Positions 1 through 8,280 of a stretch of 21,945 bases of DNA are shown here, piece by piece. The first letter of the stretch is position 1. Every line of letters starts with the position of its first letter. The notes below the pieces were generated by a model. The model was not told the DNA's origin, made no database searches, and saw only the letters and a list, made by a program, of their open reading frames with translations. The translations under genes were made by a program, and so were the position numbers. This DNA comes from Acidobacteriota bacterium (lineage in GTDB: Bacteria > Acidobacteriota > Blastocatellia > Pyrinomonadales > Pyrinomonadaceae), in assembly GCA_023436495.1 (NCBI GenBank), contig JAEZIT010000056.1, positions 1-21,945 on the forward strand. Direction: 5' to 3'.

Positions 1-1070
1 GCACTGATGTTACCGTATCCTGCGCCGAAGGCGACCGCGGCAACGTGTATTACGGCAGAGTCGATTTTAAGGTGGACAAACACAAGATCACTTCGAATGA
101 ACGTCCGCGGACGCAGGTGTTGATGAACGTCGGCGATCCTGATCATGCATTCGCCGTATCGCTGTTGCCGAACGACGGCGTCGGATTGGCACGGCTCGAA
201 TTCATCATAAACAACAATATCGGTATTCATCCTATGGCCCTCGTAAATTATCCGAATCTACGTAAACGCGAGGATATTGACGAGATATCGGAGCGGATTC
301 GCGAAGAGGAGCCGAAGGAGTACTTTATCCGAAATCTGGCGGAAGGTGTCGGCCGGATCGCGGCGGCATTCTATCCCAAACCCGTTATAGTACGGATGTC
401 GGATTTTAAATCGAACGAATACGCACGACTTATCGGCGGACGTGAATTCGAGCCGGTCGAAGAAAACCCGATGCTCGGGTTTCGCGGGGCATCGCGTTAC
501 TATGACGAACGCTATGCGGCCGGGTTCAAGCTCGAATGCCAAGCGCTTTGCCGGGTTCGTGACGATATGGGCCTGACCAACGTTAAGGCTATGATCCCGT
601 TCTGCCGGACTGTCGAAGAGGGCGAAAAGGTCATAGCGCTCATGGCGGAACATGGGCTTGTCCAGGGCGAAAACGGTCTAGAGGTCTATGCAATGTGTGA
701 ACTCCCTGCAAATGTCGTGTTCGCCGATGAATTTTTAAAGGTGTTCGACGGTTATTCGATCGGGTCAAATGACCTCACACAGCTTGCTTTGGGGCTCGAT
801 CGAGATTCTGAAATGGTCGCACATCTATTCGACGAACGTAACGGCGCCGTCGAGAAAATGGTCGCAATGGCGATAGATGCGGCAAATCGCACCGGTAAGA
901 AGATCGGAATTTGCGGCCAGGCCCCTTCAGATTATCCCGAATTTGCTGAGTTTTTAGTGGAAAAAGGCATAAATTCTATCTCTCTAAACCCTGATACGGT
1001 TGTGAAGGCCACCGAGAATATCCTTGAAACAGAAAAGCGATTGAATATTTCGCCGGCGGACAAATCTTAA
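1..1070 (+). CDS. ppsA: Phosphoenolpyruvate synthase, C-terminal part (5' end outside window)
   Basis: The frame is open from base 3, so this is the 3' end of a longer gene. PEP synthase (pyruvate, water dikinase) makes PEP from pyruvate and ATP, releasing AMP and phosphate, and is a gluconeogenic cytoplasmic enzyme. The visible part starts just after the swivelling phosphohistidine domain (TVSCAEGDRG is the usual sequence there) and covers the PEP-utilising TIM-barrel: GLARLEFI, MSDFKSNEYARLIGG, ENPMLGFRGASRY, MIPFCRTVEEG, GSNDLTQLALGLDRDS and GICGQAPSD, the last holding the catalytic Cys of the pyruvate site. The end (NPDTVVKA, about 30 residues from the stop) is normal for the family. A GTG at 45 could be mistaken for a start but lies inside the conserved domain. 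The family assignment is secure; regulation cannot be judged without the 5' end. Confidence 0.95.
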   Translation, partial: TDVTVSCAEGDRGNVYYGRVDFKVDKHKITSNERPRTQVLMNVGDPDHAFAVSLLPNDGVGLARLEFIINNNIGIHPMALVNYPNLRKREDIDEISERIREEEPKEYFIRNLAEGVGRIAAAFYPKPVIVRMSDFKSNEYARLIGGREFEPVEENPMLGFRGASRYYDERYAAGFKLECQALCRVRDDMGLTNVKAMIPFCRTVEEGEKVIALMAEHGLVQGENGLEVYAMCELPANVVFADEFLKVFDGYSIGSNDLTQLALGLDRDSEMVAHLFDERNGAVEKMVAMAIDAANRTGKKIGICGQAPSDYPEFAEFLVEKGINSISLNPDTVVKATENILETEKRLNISPADKS

Positions 1071-1170
1071 GGTGTGCAAATTTCTGTTGTGTTATTTCGG
1101 AGTTTGTGGTAAAAAACCTCAAGTCATTTCTGACATTACTCGTTCTAAATTATAAAGGATAAAAAATTAA

Positions 1171-1491
1171 GTGATCAGTGAAAGGGAACTCGGGGCCTCT
1201 GTTGAGGCAGACGGCGAGACCGCCGTCGTGTATGCCGGAGACTATCTGAACAAGCTGAGCGGCGAACGCGTCGAGCGCGAATGCCGAAAACGTCTCGAGG
1301 CCGGATGCAAACGATTGATCGTAAATTTCACCGATACCGAGATTATCAACAGTATCGGCATTTCGATCTTATTAGGCGTAATAGATTCAGCTTCCGGTTC
1401 CGGAACCGATGTCGTATTTGCGGAGCTAAAGCCTGATACGATCGAGCTTTTCGAACTGCTCGGGCTCACGAAACATGTCACGATCGCATGA
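1171..1491 (+). CDS. STAS-domain protein (anti-sigma factor antagonist type)
   Basis: A 106-residue single STAS domain like SpoIIAA/RsbV. Family members bind a serine-kinase anti-sigma factor or similar partner and are switched by phosphorylation of one Ser. The expected motif appears as N60-S61-I-G-I-S-I-L-L-G; Ser61 sits where the phosphorylated Ser of SpoIIAA/RsbV lies (D-S-S/T-G), although the preceding Asp is Asn here. The end, LFELLGLTKHV, matches the usual 'LFxxxGL' helix. The start is GTG at 1171, supported by a purine-rich AAAGGA about 10 bases upstream. Its stop overlaps the start of the HD-GYP gene (ATGA), so the two are probably translationally coupled and act together. No anti-sigma kinase is adjacent, so the partner is unknown. 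Confidence 0.85.
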   Translation: MISERELGASVEADGETAVVYAGDYLNKLSGERVERECRKRLEAGCKRLIVNFTDTEIINSIGISILLGVIDSASGSGTDVVFAELKPDTIELFELLGLTKHVTIA

Positions 1492-2765
1492 CCGATCAGA
1501 AAATGGCTGGAGAAAAACACAAGCTTATACATACGTTCGGCGCTCTTGCTGACCTCGGGCAGGCGGTTGCCGATAAGAACAACTTCTCGGAGACGATCCG
1601 TACGTCTCTCCACCTAATGTCGGGTTCACTCGGCATTATGCGCGGTGGCGTCGCTCGATATTCCCGATACAGCCATGAACTAACAATGGTCGCTGTTCGC
1701 GGCCTTGGTGACGACTTCCCGCTCAGCATGACGCTGGGCTTCGACGACGAATCTCAATTCCTGGCCAACGGCCTCTACCCGATCGAGATCGATCAGGCGA
1801 AATCGCTGCCGTTCTTTCACCGCAACCAAAGCGTCCTGACGAACAGAAAGATCGAATTGTTCCTGCCGCTGATCATACGCGGCGAGATAGTGGGTGCCGT
1901 TTTCCTCGGCGAGAAGGCCACCGGCGAATCCTATACGTCCTACGAACGGGAGATAATCTGTGCGATGGGCCGGCATGTCGGCGTGGCTATCTCACAGCGA
2001 AATTTAATGGCCGAGATCGAACGCCGGTCGGAGGAGAATCGAAAACTCTACGATGACCTCCGAACGACCTACAAGGATACTGTGCGTGCATTCGCGGCGG
2101 CGATCGATTGCAAGGACAAATACACAGAAGGGCATTCGGTCCGGGTAGGAAAGTATTCGGAGATAATTGCCGCCGAACTCGGCTGGGGTGAAGACGAGGT
2201 CGAAGGAGCGGCCGTTGCCGGATATTTGCACGATGTGGGCAAGCTGACCGTCGAACGAAAGATAATAAACGCGCCGTATCGGATCAACGCCAAGGAATCA
2301 GCCGAGTTGAACAAACATCCCGCCGTCGGGTATGAGATTTTGCAGCCGATACATCATCCGTATACTGATGTTCCGTTAGCGGCAAAATATCATCACGAAC
2401 GCCTCGACGGCCGTGGCTACCCCGACGGATTGTACGATCGTGAAATTCCGTATATTGCGAAGATCGTTAATCTCGCGGATTCATTCGATGCAATGACGAC
2501 CGACCGGCCGTATCGGAGGCGCCGTACGGCGCATGAAGTGATCGAGGACCTTCAACGCAATTCCGGAAAGCAGTTCGCCCCGGAATTGGTTTCGGCATTC
2601 TTTCGCGGGATGTTGAGAGAATTGACCGGCGAGGAAAAGAACAAGCGGTTCAGACGGCTGCTCGGCCGCGATTATATGGAAGCCGAAGGCCTTGTACCGA
2701 TGTTAAAACAGGCATTAAATACATCGTCGGCAGCTCCGCAGATCGTTCTAATGAGCGTCGAGTGA
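1488..2765 (+). CDS. GAF-HD-GYP protein, probable c-di-GMP phosphodiesterase
   Basis: 425 residues. The N-terminal ~20-180 reads as a GAF-type sensory domain, a linker helix follows (AEIERRSEENRKLYDDL), and an HD-GYP domain spans about 195-390. Metal-site residues expected for active HD-GYP enzymes are visible: H216 in EGHS, H248-D249 in YLHDVGK, the HH pair at 302-303, and the D-G-x-G-Y-P signature at 307-312. Such enzymes hydrolyse cyclic di-GMP to GMP or pGpG in the cytoplasm. There is no signal peptide or membrane segment, so the input is probably cytosolic and sensed by the GAF domain. The gene overlaps the STAS gene by 4 bases and ends 1 base from the convergent neighbour at 2767. The STAS protein may modulate this enzyme; that is inference from the overlap only. 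Confidence 0.9.
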   Translation: MTDQKMAGEKHKLIHTFGALADLGQAVADKNNFSETIRTSLHLMSGSLGIMRGGVARYSRYSHELTMVAVRGLGDDFPLSMTLGFDDESQFLANGLYPIEIDQAKSLPFFHRNQSVLTNRKIELFLPLIIRGEIVGAVFLGEKATGESYTSYEREIICAMGRHVGVAISQRNLMAEIERRSEENRKLYDDLRTTYKDTVRAFAAAIDCKDKYTEGHSVRVGKYSEIIAAELGWGEDEVEGAAVAGYLHDVGKLTVERKIINAPYRINAKESAELNKHPAVGYEILQPIHHPYTDVPLAAKYHHERLDGRGYPDGLYDREIPYIAKIVNLADSFDAMTTDRPYRRRRTAHEVIEDLQRNSGKQFAPELVSAFFRGMLRELTGEEKNKRFRRLLGRDYMEAEGLVPMLKQALNTSSAAPQIVLMSVE

Positions 2766-2766
2766 T

Positions 2767-3156
2767 CTATGATTTCAACAGCCACTTCTCCGCCTCGTTC
2801 GTATTGGTGAATATCTTTGCGTTCAGGCCCCGGTTCACAGCAACCATTTCCGAGAACTTATTCATCTCTTCCTGCTCGATATAATGATCGACAAATGCGA
2901 TCTTCACGCCGAAAAATCCTATCTGCGGTAGCTCGGACGCCAGCTCGAACGCTTCTGCAACGGAAATGTCTTCGGGAATATCCTCTTCGACCAAGACCTT
3001 TTTCCATTTGTTCTGCTTGCACTCCGCCGCGATCTCATTCCAAAACCGAATAGAGAGCTCGTAGGAGTCGGTATTGCTTTCGACATGGACATGAAGATAT
3101 TGCGGCTTTGGATTAAAGGTAAGCCGATACGGTTTTGTTTCGTGGGAACTGCTCAT
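2767..3156 (-). CDS. Small SpoIIAA-like (STAS/SEC14-fold) protein
   Basis: A 129-residue soluble protein without signal peptide. Its pattern (early strands YLHVHVE, a helix NEIAAECKQN, strand KKVLVEEDI, 'FELASELP', strand GVKIAFVDHY, and the closing 'AKIFTNTNEAEKWLL') is that of SpoIIAA-like domains, which end in a strand-helix 'F.xx..A..WL'. No phosphorylatable 'DS[ST]G' motif is present, so it is unlikely to work as a classical anti-anti-sigma factor. It is the downstream gene of a minus-strand pair with the MgtC-like gene (29 bases between them) and converges on the HD-GYP gene with a 1-base gap. Function unknown; the fold call is from sequence pattern and moderately sure. Confidence 0.65.
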   Translation of the reverse strand: MSSSHETKPYRLTFNPKPQYLHVHVESNTDSYELSIRFWNEIAAECKQNKWKKVLVEEDIPEDISVAEAFELASELPQIGFFGVKIAFVDHYIEQEEMNKFSEMVAVNRGLNAKIFTNTNEAEKWLLKS

Positions 3157-3185
3157 TATTGATACTACTTAAATACTTGGAAATA

Positions 3186-3659
3186 CTACATGCGATCCGA
3201 ATCTGAACTCGACGATGCGTAATAACTTTCAAACTTATTCACAAAATGCAGGATAGTAAAGACGATTAGTGTGCATCCCGCGGCGAGTATGTAACGCTCC
3301 AGCCCGACGATCATTCCGATCGCAGCAGTCGTCAGTATGCCTGCTGCGGTCGTAAGGCCGCGAACTCCCTTTTTCGACCTGCTGAAGAAGATCATCCCGG
3401 CGCCGAGAAAACTTATACCCGTCACGATGGCTTCAAGAATCCTGACCGGGTCAAACCTCATGCTCTGACCGTAAACGCTGTAACGGCTGAACATTAATTC
3501 TCCTATAACTATAAATAGCACCGAACTGATCCCCACAAGAAGATGCGTGCGCAGCCCCGCGGACTTTCCGGCGCTCTCGCGTTCCCACCCCAATACTCCG
3601 GCAAGAACACTAATCACGATCAGTTTGAGGAAAACGTTGAGATCAAGCCATAGATCCAT
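3186..3659 (-). CDS. Short MgtC/SapB family inner-membrane protein
   Basis: 157 residues with four to five hydrophobic segments. The family core is clear: GVLGWERE near the start, GLRTHLLVGISS, GISFLGAGMIF and VRGLTTAAGI. It lacks the C-terminal cytoplasmic ACT-like domain of Salmonella MgtC (roughly 230 residues), so it is of the compact SapB type. MgtC proteins are tied to growth in low Mg2+ and, in enterobacteria, to inhibition of F1Fo ATP synthase; compact homologues are mostly uncharacterised. It is the first gene of a two-gene minus-strand unit with the SpoIIAA-like gene. MgtE, another Mg2+-linked membrane protein, lies about 13 kb away and is not in the same operon. Family call firm; physiological role uncertain. 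Confidence 0.88.
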   Translation of the reverse strand: MDLWLDLNVFLKLIVISVLAGVLGWERESAGKSAGLRTHLLVGISSVLFIVIGELMFSRYSVYGQSMRFDPVRILEAIVTGISFLGAGMIFFSRSKKGVRGLTTAAGILTTAAIGMIVGLERYILAAGCTLIVFTILHFVNKFESYYASSSSDSDRM

Positions 3660-3754
3660 GACTCAAACCATTATAAAAAATGTTCACTAAAGAATAAAAT
3701 ACAAATCTCCGCCTCATATCACATTCAAACTGCGCTCAGTTCCAGAGCGAGTTC

Positions 3755-4648
3755 TTAAGTGCTTATCGGCGATTCGAGCAGGTTGACGAATTTTTTCGCT
3801 GCTACCGACAAATTCTTGTCGCTGCGGTAGATAACGCCGGCTGGCCTTACCCATTCCTTCTCTGCCAATTTAATGACTGCGATGCGACTACTGCTTTCAG
3901 CGTCCATCACCGCCGCATGAGGCACGATCGCCAAGCCGAATCCGACCTCAACCGCACGTTTTATGGTCTCGATGTTATCAAATTCGGCGATCTTTTTTAC
4001 CTCGACCCCGTGCTCCTTCAATATCTTGTCCGTTGCCTTTCGGGTCGGCACGTCGCGTTCGAACAAGACGAAGTCCTGGCCGTTCAGATCCGCGGCCTTA
4101 ACCTGGGCGCGCTTTGCGAGTCTATGATCGGTCGGGCAGATAAGTACGAGCCTGTTCGGCGGCATATTTACAATAGTCAGGCCGCGCCGCGGTTCGGGAA
4201 AGGCAACAACGCCAAGTTCCACCGTGCCGTTGAGCACGTCGCGGACCACACGCGTCGTTCGTGAATACTCGAGATCGATCTTCGCCGACGGGAACTTCTG
4301 CATGAATTCGCGGACCTTTTCCGGCAGCTCGTGAAGCCCGACACTATAAACGGTCGCGACCTTTACAGTGCCGCCGACCGTTCCGACCAGTCCCCGCAGG
4401 CTTTCGTGAAGATGGTCGTAACTCGCCAGTACATTCTTGGCTTCGCGGTAAAACACCTCGCCTGCGTTCGTGAGCTTGACCTCACGCCGTCCGCGTACGC
4501 GCTCGAGCAAACGGCGTTTGAATTTGTCCTCAAGTGTGCGTATCTGTTGGCTAACGGCAGACTGAGTAATAAAGTTGCGTTCCGCTGCGAGGGAAAAGCT
4601 CTGGAGGTCTACGAGGTCGCAAAATACTTTTAACGTTTCGATATGCAT
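3755..4648 (-). CDS. LysR-type transcriptional regulator
   Basis: 297 residues, the normal LysR length. A winged helix-turn-helix occupies about 1-60, with the recognition stretch TQSAVSQQIRTLE; a linker helix is followed by a two-lobed effector domain from about 90 to 290 (GGTVKVATVYSVG, LGVVAFPEP, IKRAVEVGFGLAIVPHA). The effector is not identifiable from sequence. It is transcribed away from sdhC with a 181-base intergenic region, the arrangement typical of LysR regulators that control themselves and the divergent gene. Control of the sdh operon is therefore plausible but is inference. A dyad with the LysR-type T-N11-A pattern lies 6 bases upstream of its start codon. A weak AAGG stands 5 bases before the ATG. 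Confidence 0.92.
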   Translation of the reverse strand: MHIETLKVFCDLVDLQSFSLAAERNFITQSAVSQQIRTLEDKFKRRLLERVRGRREVKLTNAGEVFYREAKNVLASYDHLHESLRGLVGTVGGTVKVATVYSVGLHELPEKVREFMQKFPSAKIDLEYSRTTRVVRDVLNGTVELGVVAFPEPRRGLTIVNMPPNRLVLICPTDHRLAKRAQVKAADLNGQDFVLFERDVPTRKATDKILKEHGVEVKKIAEFDNIETIKRAVEVGFGLAIVPHAAVMDAESSSRIAVIKLAEKEWVRPAGVIYRSDKNLSVAAKKFVNLLESPIST

Positions 4649-4653
4649 AATGC

Positions 4654-4672
4654 CTTATGATTTAATTATAAG
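4654..4672. promoter_or_regulatory. Candidate LysR-box dyad (CTTAT-N9-ATAAG)
   Basis: An inverted repeat CTTAT-N9-ATAAG that includes a T-N11-A core, the general form of LysR-family binding sites. It lies just upstream of the LysR start codon, on the LysR side of the LysR-sdhC intergenic region, so it would fit autoregulation better than sdh control. Short AT-rich dyads occur by chance; low confidence. Confidence 0.35.
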
Positions 4673-4753
4673 ATTTTCTGAATAATCACCGCAAGTGAAT
4701 TCATTTTATCTAATAACAAAAACGCGATATAGTAAAAAACTTATGCGTTACGA

Positions 4754-4782
4754 TTGCCGAATTACGCAATTGGAATTAGAAT
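4754..4782 (+). promoter_or_regulatory. Candidate sigma-70-type promoter of sdhCAB
   Basis: TTGCCG (4754-4759) and TAGAAT (4777-4782) are separated by 17 bases, 4/6 and 5/6 matches to the -35 and -10 consensus, and end 47 bases upstream of the sdhC ATG. The other sequence of the LysR-sdhC gap is AT-rich and has two further small dyads (TGCGT-N15-ACGCA at 4744-4768 and TAAT-N4-ATTA at 4787-4798). Consensus-based guess. Confidence 0.35.
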
Positions 4783-4829
4783 CTCATAATCGCTATTAGT
4801 GACTCTTCAAGGCAGCAAAGCTAATCATA

Positions 4830-5561
4830 ATGGCTATTAAGTTCAGCAACACGTTCCTTTTACGGAAACTGCATCAGTTGACGGGAATCGTGCCGTTGGG
4901 TGCGTTCTTTCTTGTCCATATGTATACGAATTCGACGGCGATGAGCGGGCCCGAGGTTTTCAATGACCATGTTCGGGACATCCATCATATGCCGTACCTG
5001 ATCTTTATCGAGATCTTCGGCATCTTTCTTCCGCTGTTGTTCCACTCGGTTTATGGCGTTGTGATATCGGCGGAATCGAAACCGAATATGACGAGTTACG
5101 GATACGGCAGGAACTGGTTTTACTTTTTTCAGCGCGCCACCGGAATATTTCTTTTCATATTTATCACGTTCCACGTTTTGAATCTTCGGTTCGGCATAAT
5201 TCCTGGACTCGAGTCGTATGGAAATCCTGTGGCCGGCAATGCCGACCAGGCGTTTAATATCGTGGCGGCGGAATTTAAGAACGTCGGCATACTGCTTTTT
5301 TATATCCTCGGTGTTATTGCAACCGCATGGCATCTTGCCTACGGTTTTTGGCTTTTCGCGGTCGATTGGGGAATCGTTATCGGCGAACGTGCTCAACGTC
5401 TTGCAATGTATGCATGCATCGGGTTAGCCGTCTTTCTTTCGGCAGTCGGCATTAACGCGGCGTTGTCATTTGTCAGCCCGTGCGGGCTGTTGCCTACTGC
5501 ATTCTGTGAGCAGGCTGAAAAATCGGGAATGGTCGAGCCGACCGGGTCAAGGAGTTTCTGA
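4830..5561 (+). CDS. sdhC: Succinate dehydrogenase cytochrome b subunit
   Basis: 243 residues with five hydrophobic segments, the single-subunit cytochrome b558 type (as in Bacillus and related di-haem enzymes) that anchors the dehydrogenase and passes electrons to quinone. Conserved features are FLLRKLHQLTGIVPLGAF, H-containing helix ends (LVHMYTN, FHSVYGV, ITFHVLN, AWHLAYGFW), which supply the haem-ligand histidines, and the loop YGYGRNWFYFFQRATGI. It is longer at the C terminus than the Bacillus protein by about 40 residues, with a Cys-containing tail. It is the first gene of sdhC-sdhA-sdhB; the stop lies 10 bases before the sdhA start. No strong Shine-Dalgarno stands before the ATG, in line with several other genes here. 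Confidence 0.95.
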   Translation: MAIKFSNTFLLRKLHQLTGIVPLGAFFLVHMYTNSTAMSGPEVFNDHVRDIHHMPYLIFIEIFGIFLPLLFHSVYGVVISAESKPNMTSYGYGRNWFYFFQRATGIFLFIFITFHVLNLRFGIIPGLESYGNPVAGNADQAFNIVAAEFKNVGILLFYILGVIATAWHLAYGFWLFAVDWGIVIGERAQRLAMYACIGLAVFLSAVGINAALSFVSPCGLLPTAFCEQAEKSGMVEPTGSRSF

Positions 5562-5571
5562 AAATAGAGAT

Positions 5572-7365
5572 ATGGCAGCAAGTGGATTGAAAATAGCCGT
5601 TGTCGGCGGCGGATTGGCGGGATTGGCCGCTGCAATGAAGATCGCAGAAGCCGGGCATGAGGTTGACCTTATCTCGGTCGTGCCGGTAAAGCGTTCGCAC
5701 TCTGTTTGCGCACAGGGCGGAATCAACGGAGCAGTGAACACAAAGGGCGAAGGCGACTCCCCGGCCAAACACCTTGACGACACGGTTTATGGCGGTGATT
5801 TCCTGGCGAATCAGACGCCTGTCAAGCAAATGTGCGACATGGCGCCGCAGATCATTTATCTATTCGATCGAATGGGCGTACCGTTTTCGCGAACGAACGA
5901 GGGCCTGATGGATTTTCGGCGCTTTGGCGGAACGCTTCATCATCGAACTGCGTTTGCCGGAGCTTCGACTGGCCAGCAGCTTCTCTATGCGCTCGACGAA
6001 CAGGTGCGAAAGTGGGAAGTTCAGGGAAAGGTCAACAAATACGAAGGCTGGGAGATGCTTTCGCTCGTCCTGGATGATCATCAGGTCTGCCGCGGGCTTA
6101 TCGCGATGAATCTGCAGACGCTGGAGCTTAAAGCGTTCGCGGCCGATGCCGTGATCATGGCTACCGGCGGACCGGGATTAATATTCGGCAAATCTACGAA
6201 TTCGATGACGTGCACAGGCAGTGCCGTTTCCGCTTGTTATCAGCAAGGTGCGCGGTATGCCAATGGCGAATTTATTCAGGTACACCCGACATCGATCCCC
6301 GGTGAGGACAAACTCAGGCTGATGAGCGAATCTGCTCGTGGTGAAGGCGGTCGCGTCTGGGTGCCGCGAAATGTCGAGGACAAACGAAATCCACGTGATA
6401 TTCCCGAAGCCGAGCGCTTCTACTTCCTGGAAGAGAAGTATCCTGCGTATGGCAACTTGGTCCCTAGAGACATCGCCACACGCGAGATCTTTCAGGTCTG
6501 CCTTGAAGGCCAGGGCGTTGGCGGCGAAAACCAGGTTTATCTGGATCTGACACATATTCCTGCCGAAACCCTTACCCGAAAACTCGGTGCGATCCTTGAG
6601 ATCTACGAAATGTTCGTAGGCGACGATCCGCGCTACGTGCCGATGCGTATTTTCCCGGGCGTACATTATTCGATGGGCGGCCTTTGGGTCGATTTCGAGC
6701 AGCGAACCAATATTCCGGGCCTGTTCGCCGCCGGAGAATGTGACTACTCGATCCATGGCGCGAATCGTCTCGGGGCAAATTCGCTCGTTTCTTGTGTGTA
6801 CGGTGGTTTTGTCGCCGCACCTTCGGCGATCGAATATGCAAAGAACGTCGAGCGCCGTTCAACCGAGACGAACGGCATTCACGCGGCGGAGCTCAAACGC
6901 CAACAGGAAATTAACGACCAGATCATCCGAAACGAGGGCTCGGAAAACCAATACAAGCTGCACGAAGAAATGGGCAAATGGATGACGGACAACGTCACCG
7001 TCGTCCGTTACAATGACCGGCTTAAGGCGACTGATGAAAAACTTCTTGAATTGATAGAGCGCTTCCATCGCATTTCTATCAACGATTCCAATCTATGGGC
7101 GACGCAGGCCGTACCGCACGCACGCCAGCTCTGGAATATGCTTCAGCTCGCGCGTGTCATCACGCTTGGTGCCCTGAATAGGAATGAATCGCGCGGCGCA
7201 CATTACAAGCCCGATTTCCCGGAACGTGACGACGAGAATTGGATGAAGACCACTATCGCTGAATATTCCGACGAAGCGCCCGTGTTTTCCTACGAGGCGG
7301 TCGATATTTCGCTCGTCGAGCCTCGAAAACGAGATTACTCGAAAGGCAAGAGTAAAGAAGCGTAG
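5572..7365 (+). CDS. sdhA: Succinate dehydrogenase flavoprotein subunit
   Basis: 597 residues. Oxidises succinate to fumarate in the TCA cycle (complex II). The FAD-binding Rossmann motif is VVGGGLAGLAAA (residues 10-21); H43 in KRSHSVCAQGG is the His that carries covalent FAD in this family. The substrate-domain motifs QVHPTS, SESARGEGG, LVPRDIATREI and the C-terminal FAD loop GLFAAGECDYSIHGANRLGANSL (given here as a landmark around 6715-6790) are intact. The frame stays open about 100 bases upstream into sdhC, but the ATG at 5572 is chosen because the Rossmann strand begins a few residues later and AAGGAG lies at 5549-5554, with GAGA nearer the start. The N-glycine motif and length match Bacillus-type SdhA. 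106 bases separate it from sdhB. Confidence 0.96.
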   Translation: MAASGLKIAVVGGGLAGLAAAMKIAEAGHEVDLISVVPVKRSHSVCAQGGINGAVNTKGEGDSPAKHLDDTVYGGDFLANQTPVKQMCDMAPQIIYLFDRMGVPFSRTNEGLMDFRRFGGTLHHRTAFAGASTGQQLLYALDEQVRKWEVQGKVNKYEGWEMLSLVLDDHQVCRGLIAMNLQTLELKAFAADAVIMATGGPGLIFGKSTNSMTCTGSAVSACYQQGARYANGEFIQVHPTSIPGEDKLRLMSESARGEGGRVWVPRNVEDKRNPRDIPEAERFYFLEEKYPAYGNLVPRDIATREIFQVCLEGQGVGGENQVYLDLTHIPAETLTRKLGAILEIYEMFVGDDPRYVPMRIFPGVHYSMGGLWVDFEQRTNIPGLFAAGECDYSIHGANRLGANSLVSCVYGGFVAAPSAIEYAKNVERRSTETNGIHAAELKRQQEINDQIIRNEGSENQYKLHEEMGKWMTDNVTVVRYNDRLKATDEKLLELIERFHRISINDSNLWATQAVPHARQLWNMLQLARVITLGALNRNESRGAHYKPDFPERDDENWMKTTIAEYSDEAPVFSYEAVDISLVEPRKRDYSKGKSKEA

Positions 7366-7471
7366 GCGGTCCACCGTCTGTGTTATTCGTGGGTGTTCGG
7401 TATCGACGGTGCATTTGACGAAAGATTAGCAATGTTCAGGTGATTCTGCCCTGATCTGTATTTGAATCCGA

Positions 7472-8266
7472 ATGGAAAAGCATATAGAGAAAAAGCGGCT
7501 CGAAAACCCGCCGCAAAAGATAAAGATCAAGTTACAGCGACGCGACAGGGAAGATTCCGCGGCCTATTGGCAAACGTTCGAGATACCTTATCGGCGTAAT
7601 CTGAATGTGATCTCCGTCCTGATGGATATCAGAAAAGAGCCGGTCACATTCGACGGCAAGCGCACCACGCCGCCGGTATGGGACATGAGCTGTCTTGAAC
7701 AGGTATGCGGTATCTGTACAATGGTGATCGACGGCCGCGTTAGACAGTCGTGCTCGGCATTGATCGATGACCTGCTACTTGCATCCGGCAGCGACACGGT
7801 AACGCTCGAGCCGATGTCGAAATTTCCGAATGTTCGCGATTTGAAGGTTGACCGCTCCCGCATGTTCGACCACCTGAAACAGGTACACGCGTGGATCGAA
7901 CTCGACGGCAGCTATGACCTCGGGCCGGGGCCTCAGATCTCGAACGAAGTAGCTCAGGAGCGATATGCATATTCACGCTGCATGACGTGCGGGTGCTGCC
8001 TCGAAGCCTGCCCGCAGTACTCCGGCGACCAGTACATCGGGCCGCAGGCCATTGCTCAGGCTCGGCTTTTTAACATGCATCCCACCGGCAAGATCACCAT
8101 CGAAGAACGCCTGAACGGTTTGATGGGCGAAGACGGCATTACGAATTGCGGAAATGCTCAGAACTGCGTGCAAGTCTGTCCGATGTCGATACCGCTCACC
8201 CGCGCCATTTATGAGACCAATCGCGATGTGACGGTAAACGCCCTGTTCGGCTGGCTGAGAAAATAA
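7472..8266 (+). CDS. sdhB: Succinate dehydrogenase iron-sulfur subunit
   Basis: 264 residues carrying electrons from FAD to the quinone site. The [2Fe-2S] ligands are C74, C79, C82 and C94 (CLEQVCGIC...C); the second cluster is C170-x2-C173-x2-C176-x3-C180 followed by P; the third uses C226, C232 and C236 (CGNAQNCVQVCP). The wording matches Bacillus-type SdhB rather than the E. coli type. The N terminus has about 15 charged residues before the domain (strand KIKIKLQRR), so a start slightly downstream is possible, though no other ATG fits before the domain and no clear ribosome binding site is seen. The 106-base gap after sdhA is long for this operon; I see no terminator or gene in it. It ends 14 bases from the convergent GGDEF-EAL gene. 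Confidence 0.95.
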   Translation: MEKHIEKKRLENPPQKIKIKLQRRDREDSAAYWQTFEIPYRRNLNVISVLMDIRKEPVTFDGKRTTPPVWDMSCLEQVCGICTMVIDGRVRQSCSALIDDLLLASGSDTVTLEPMSKFPNVRDLKVDRSRMFDHLKQVHAWIELDGSYDLGPGPQISNEVAQERYAYSRCMTCGCCLEACPQYSGDQYIGPQAIAQARLFNMHPTGKITIEERLNGLMGEDGITNCGNAQNCVQVCPMSIPLTRAIYETNRDVTVNALFGWLRK

Positions 8267-8280
8267 ATTTGCTGAGATCT

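Noticed and set aside
3728..3752. Hairpin CGCTC/GAGCG after the LysR gene
   Set aside because: Five base pairs without a T-run; not distinguishable from chance.
5470..5571. Earlier sdhA start inside sdhC
   Set aside because: The extension has no flavoprotein homology, while ATG 5572 lies just before the Rossmann motif.
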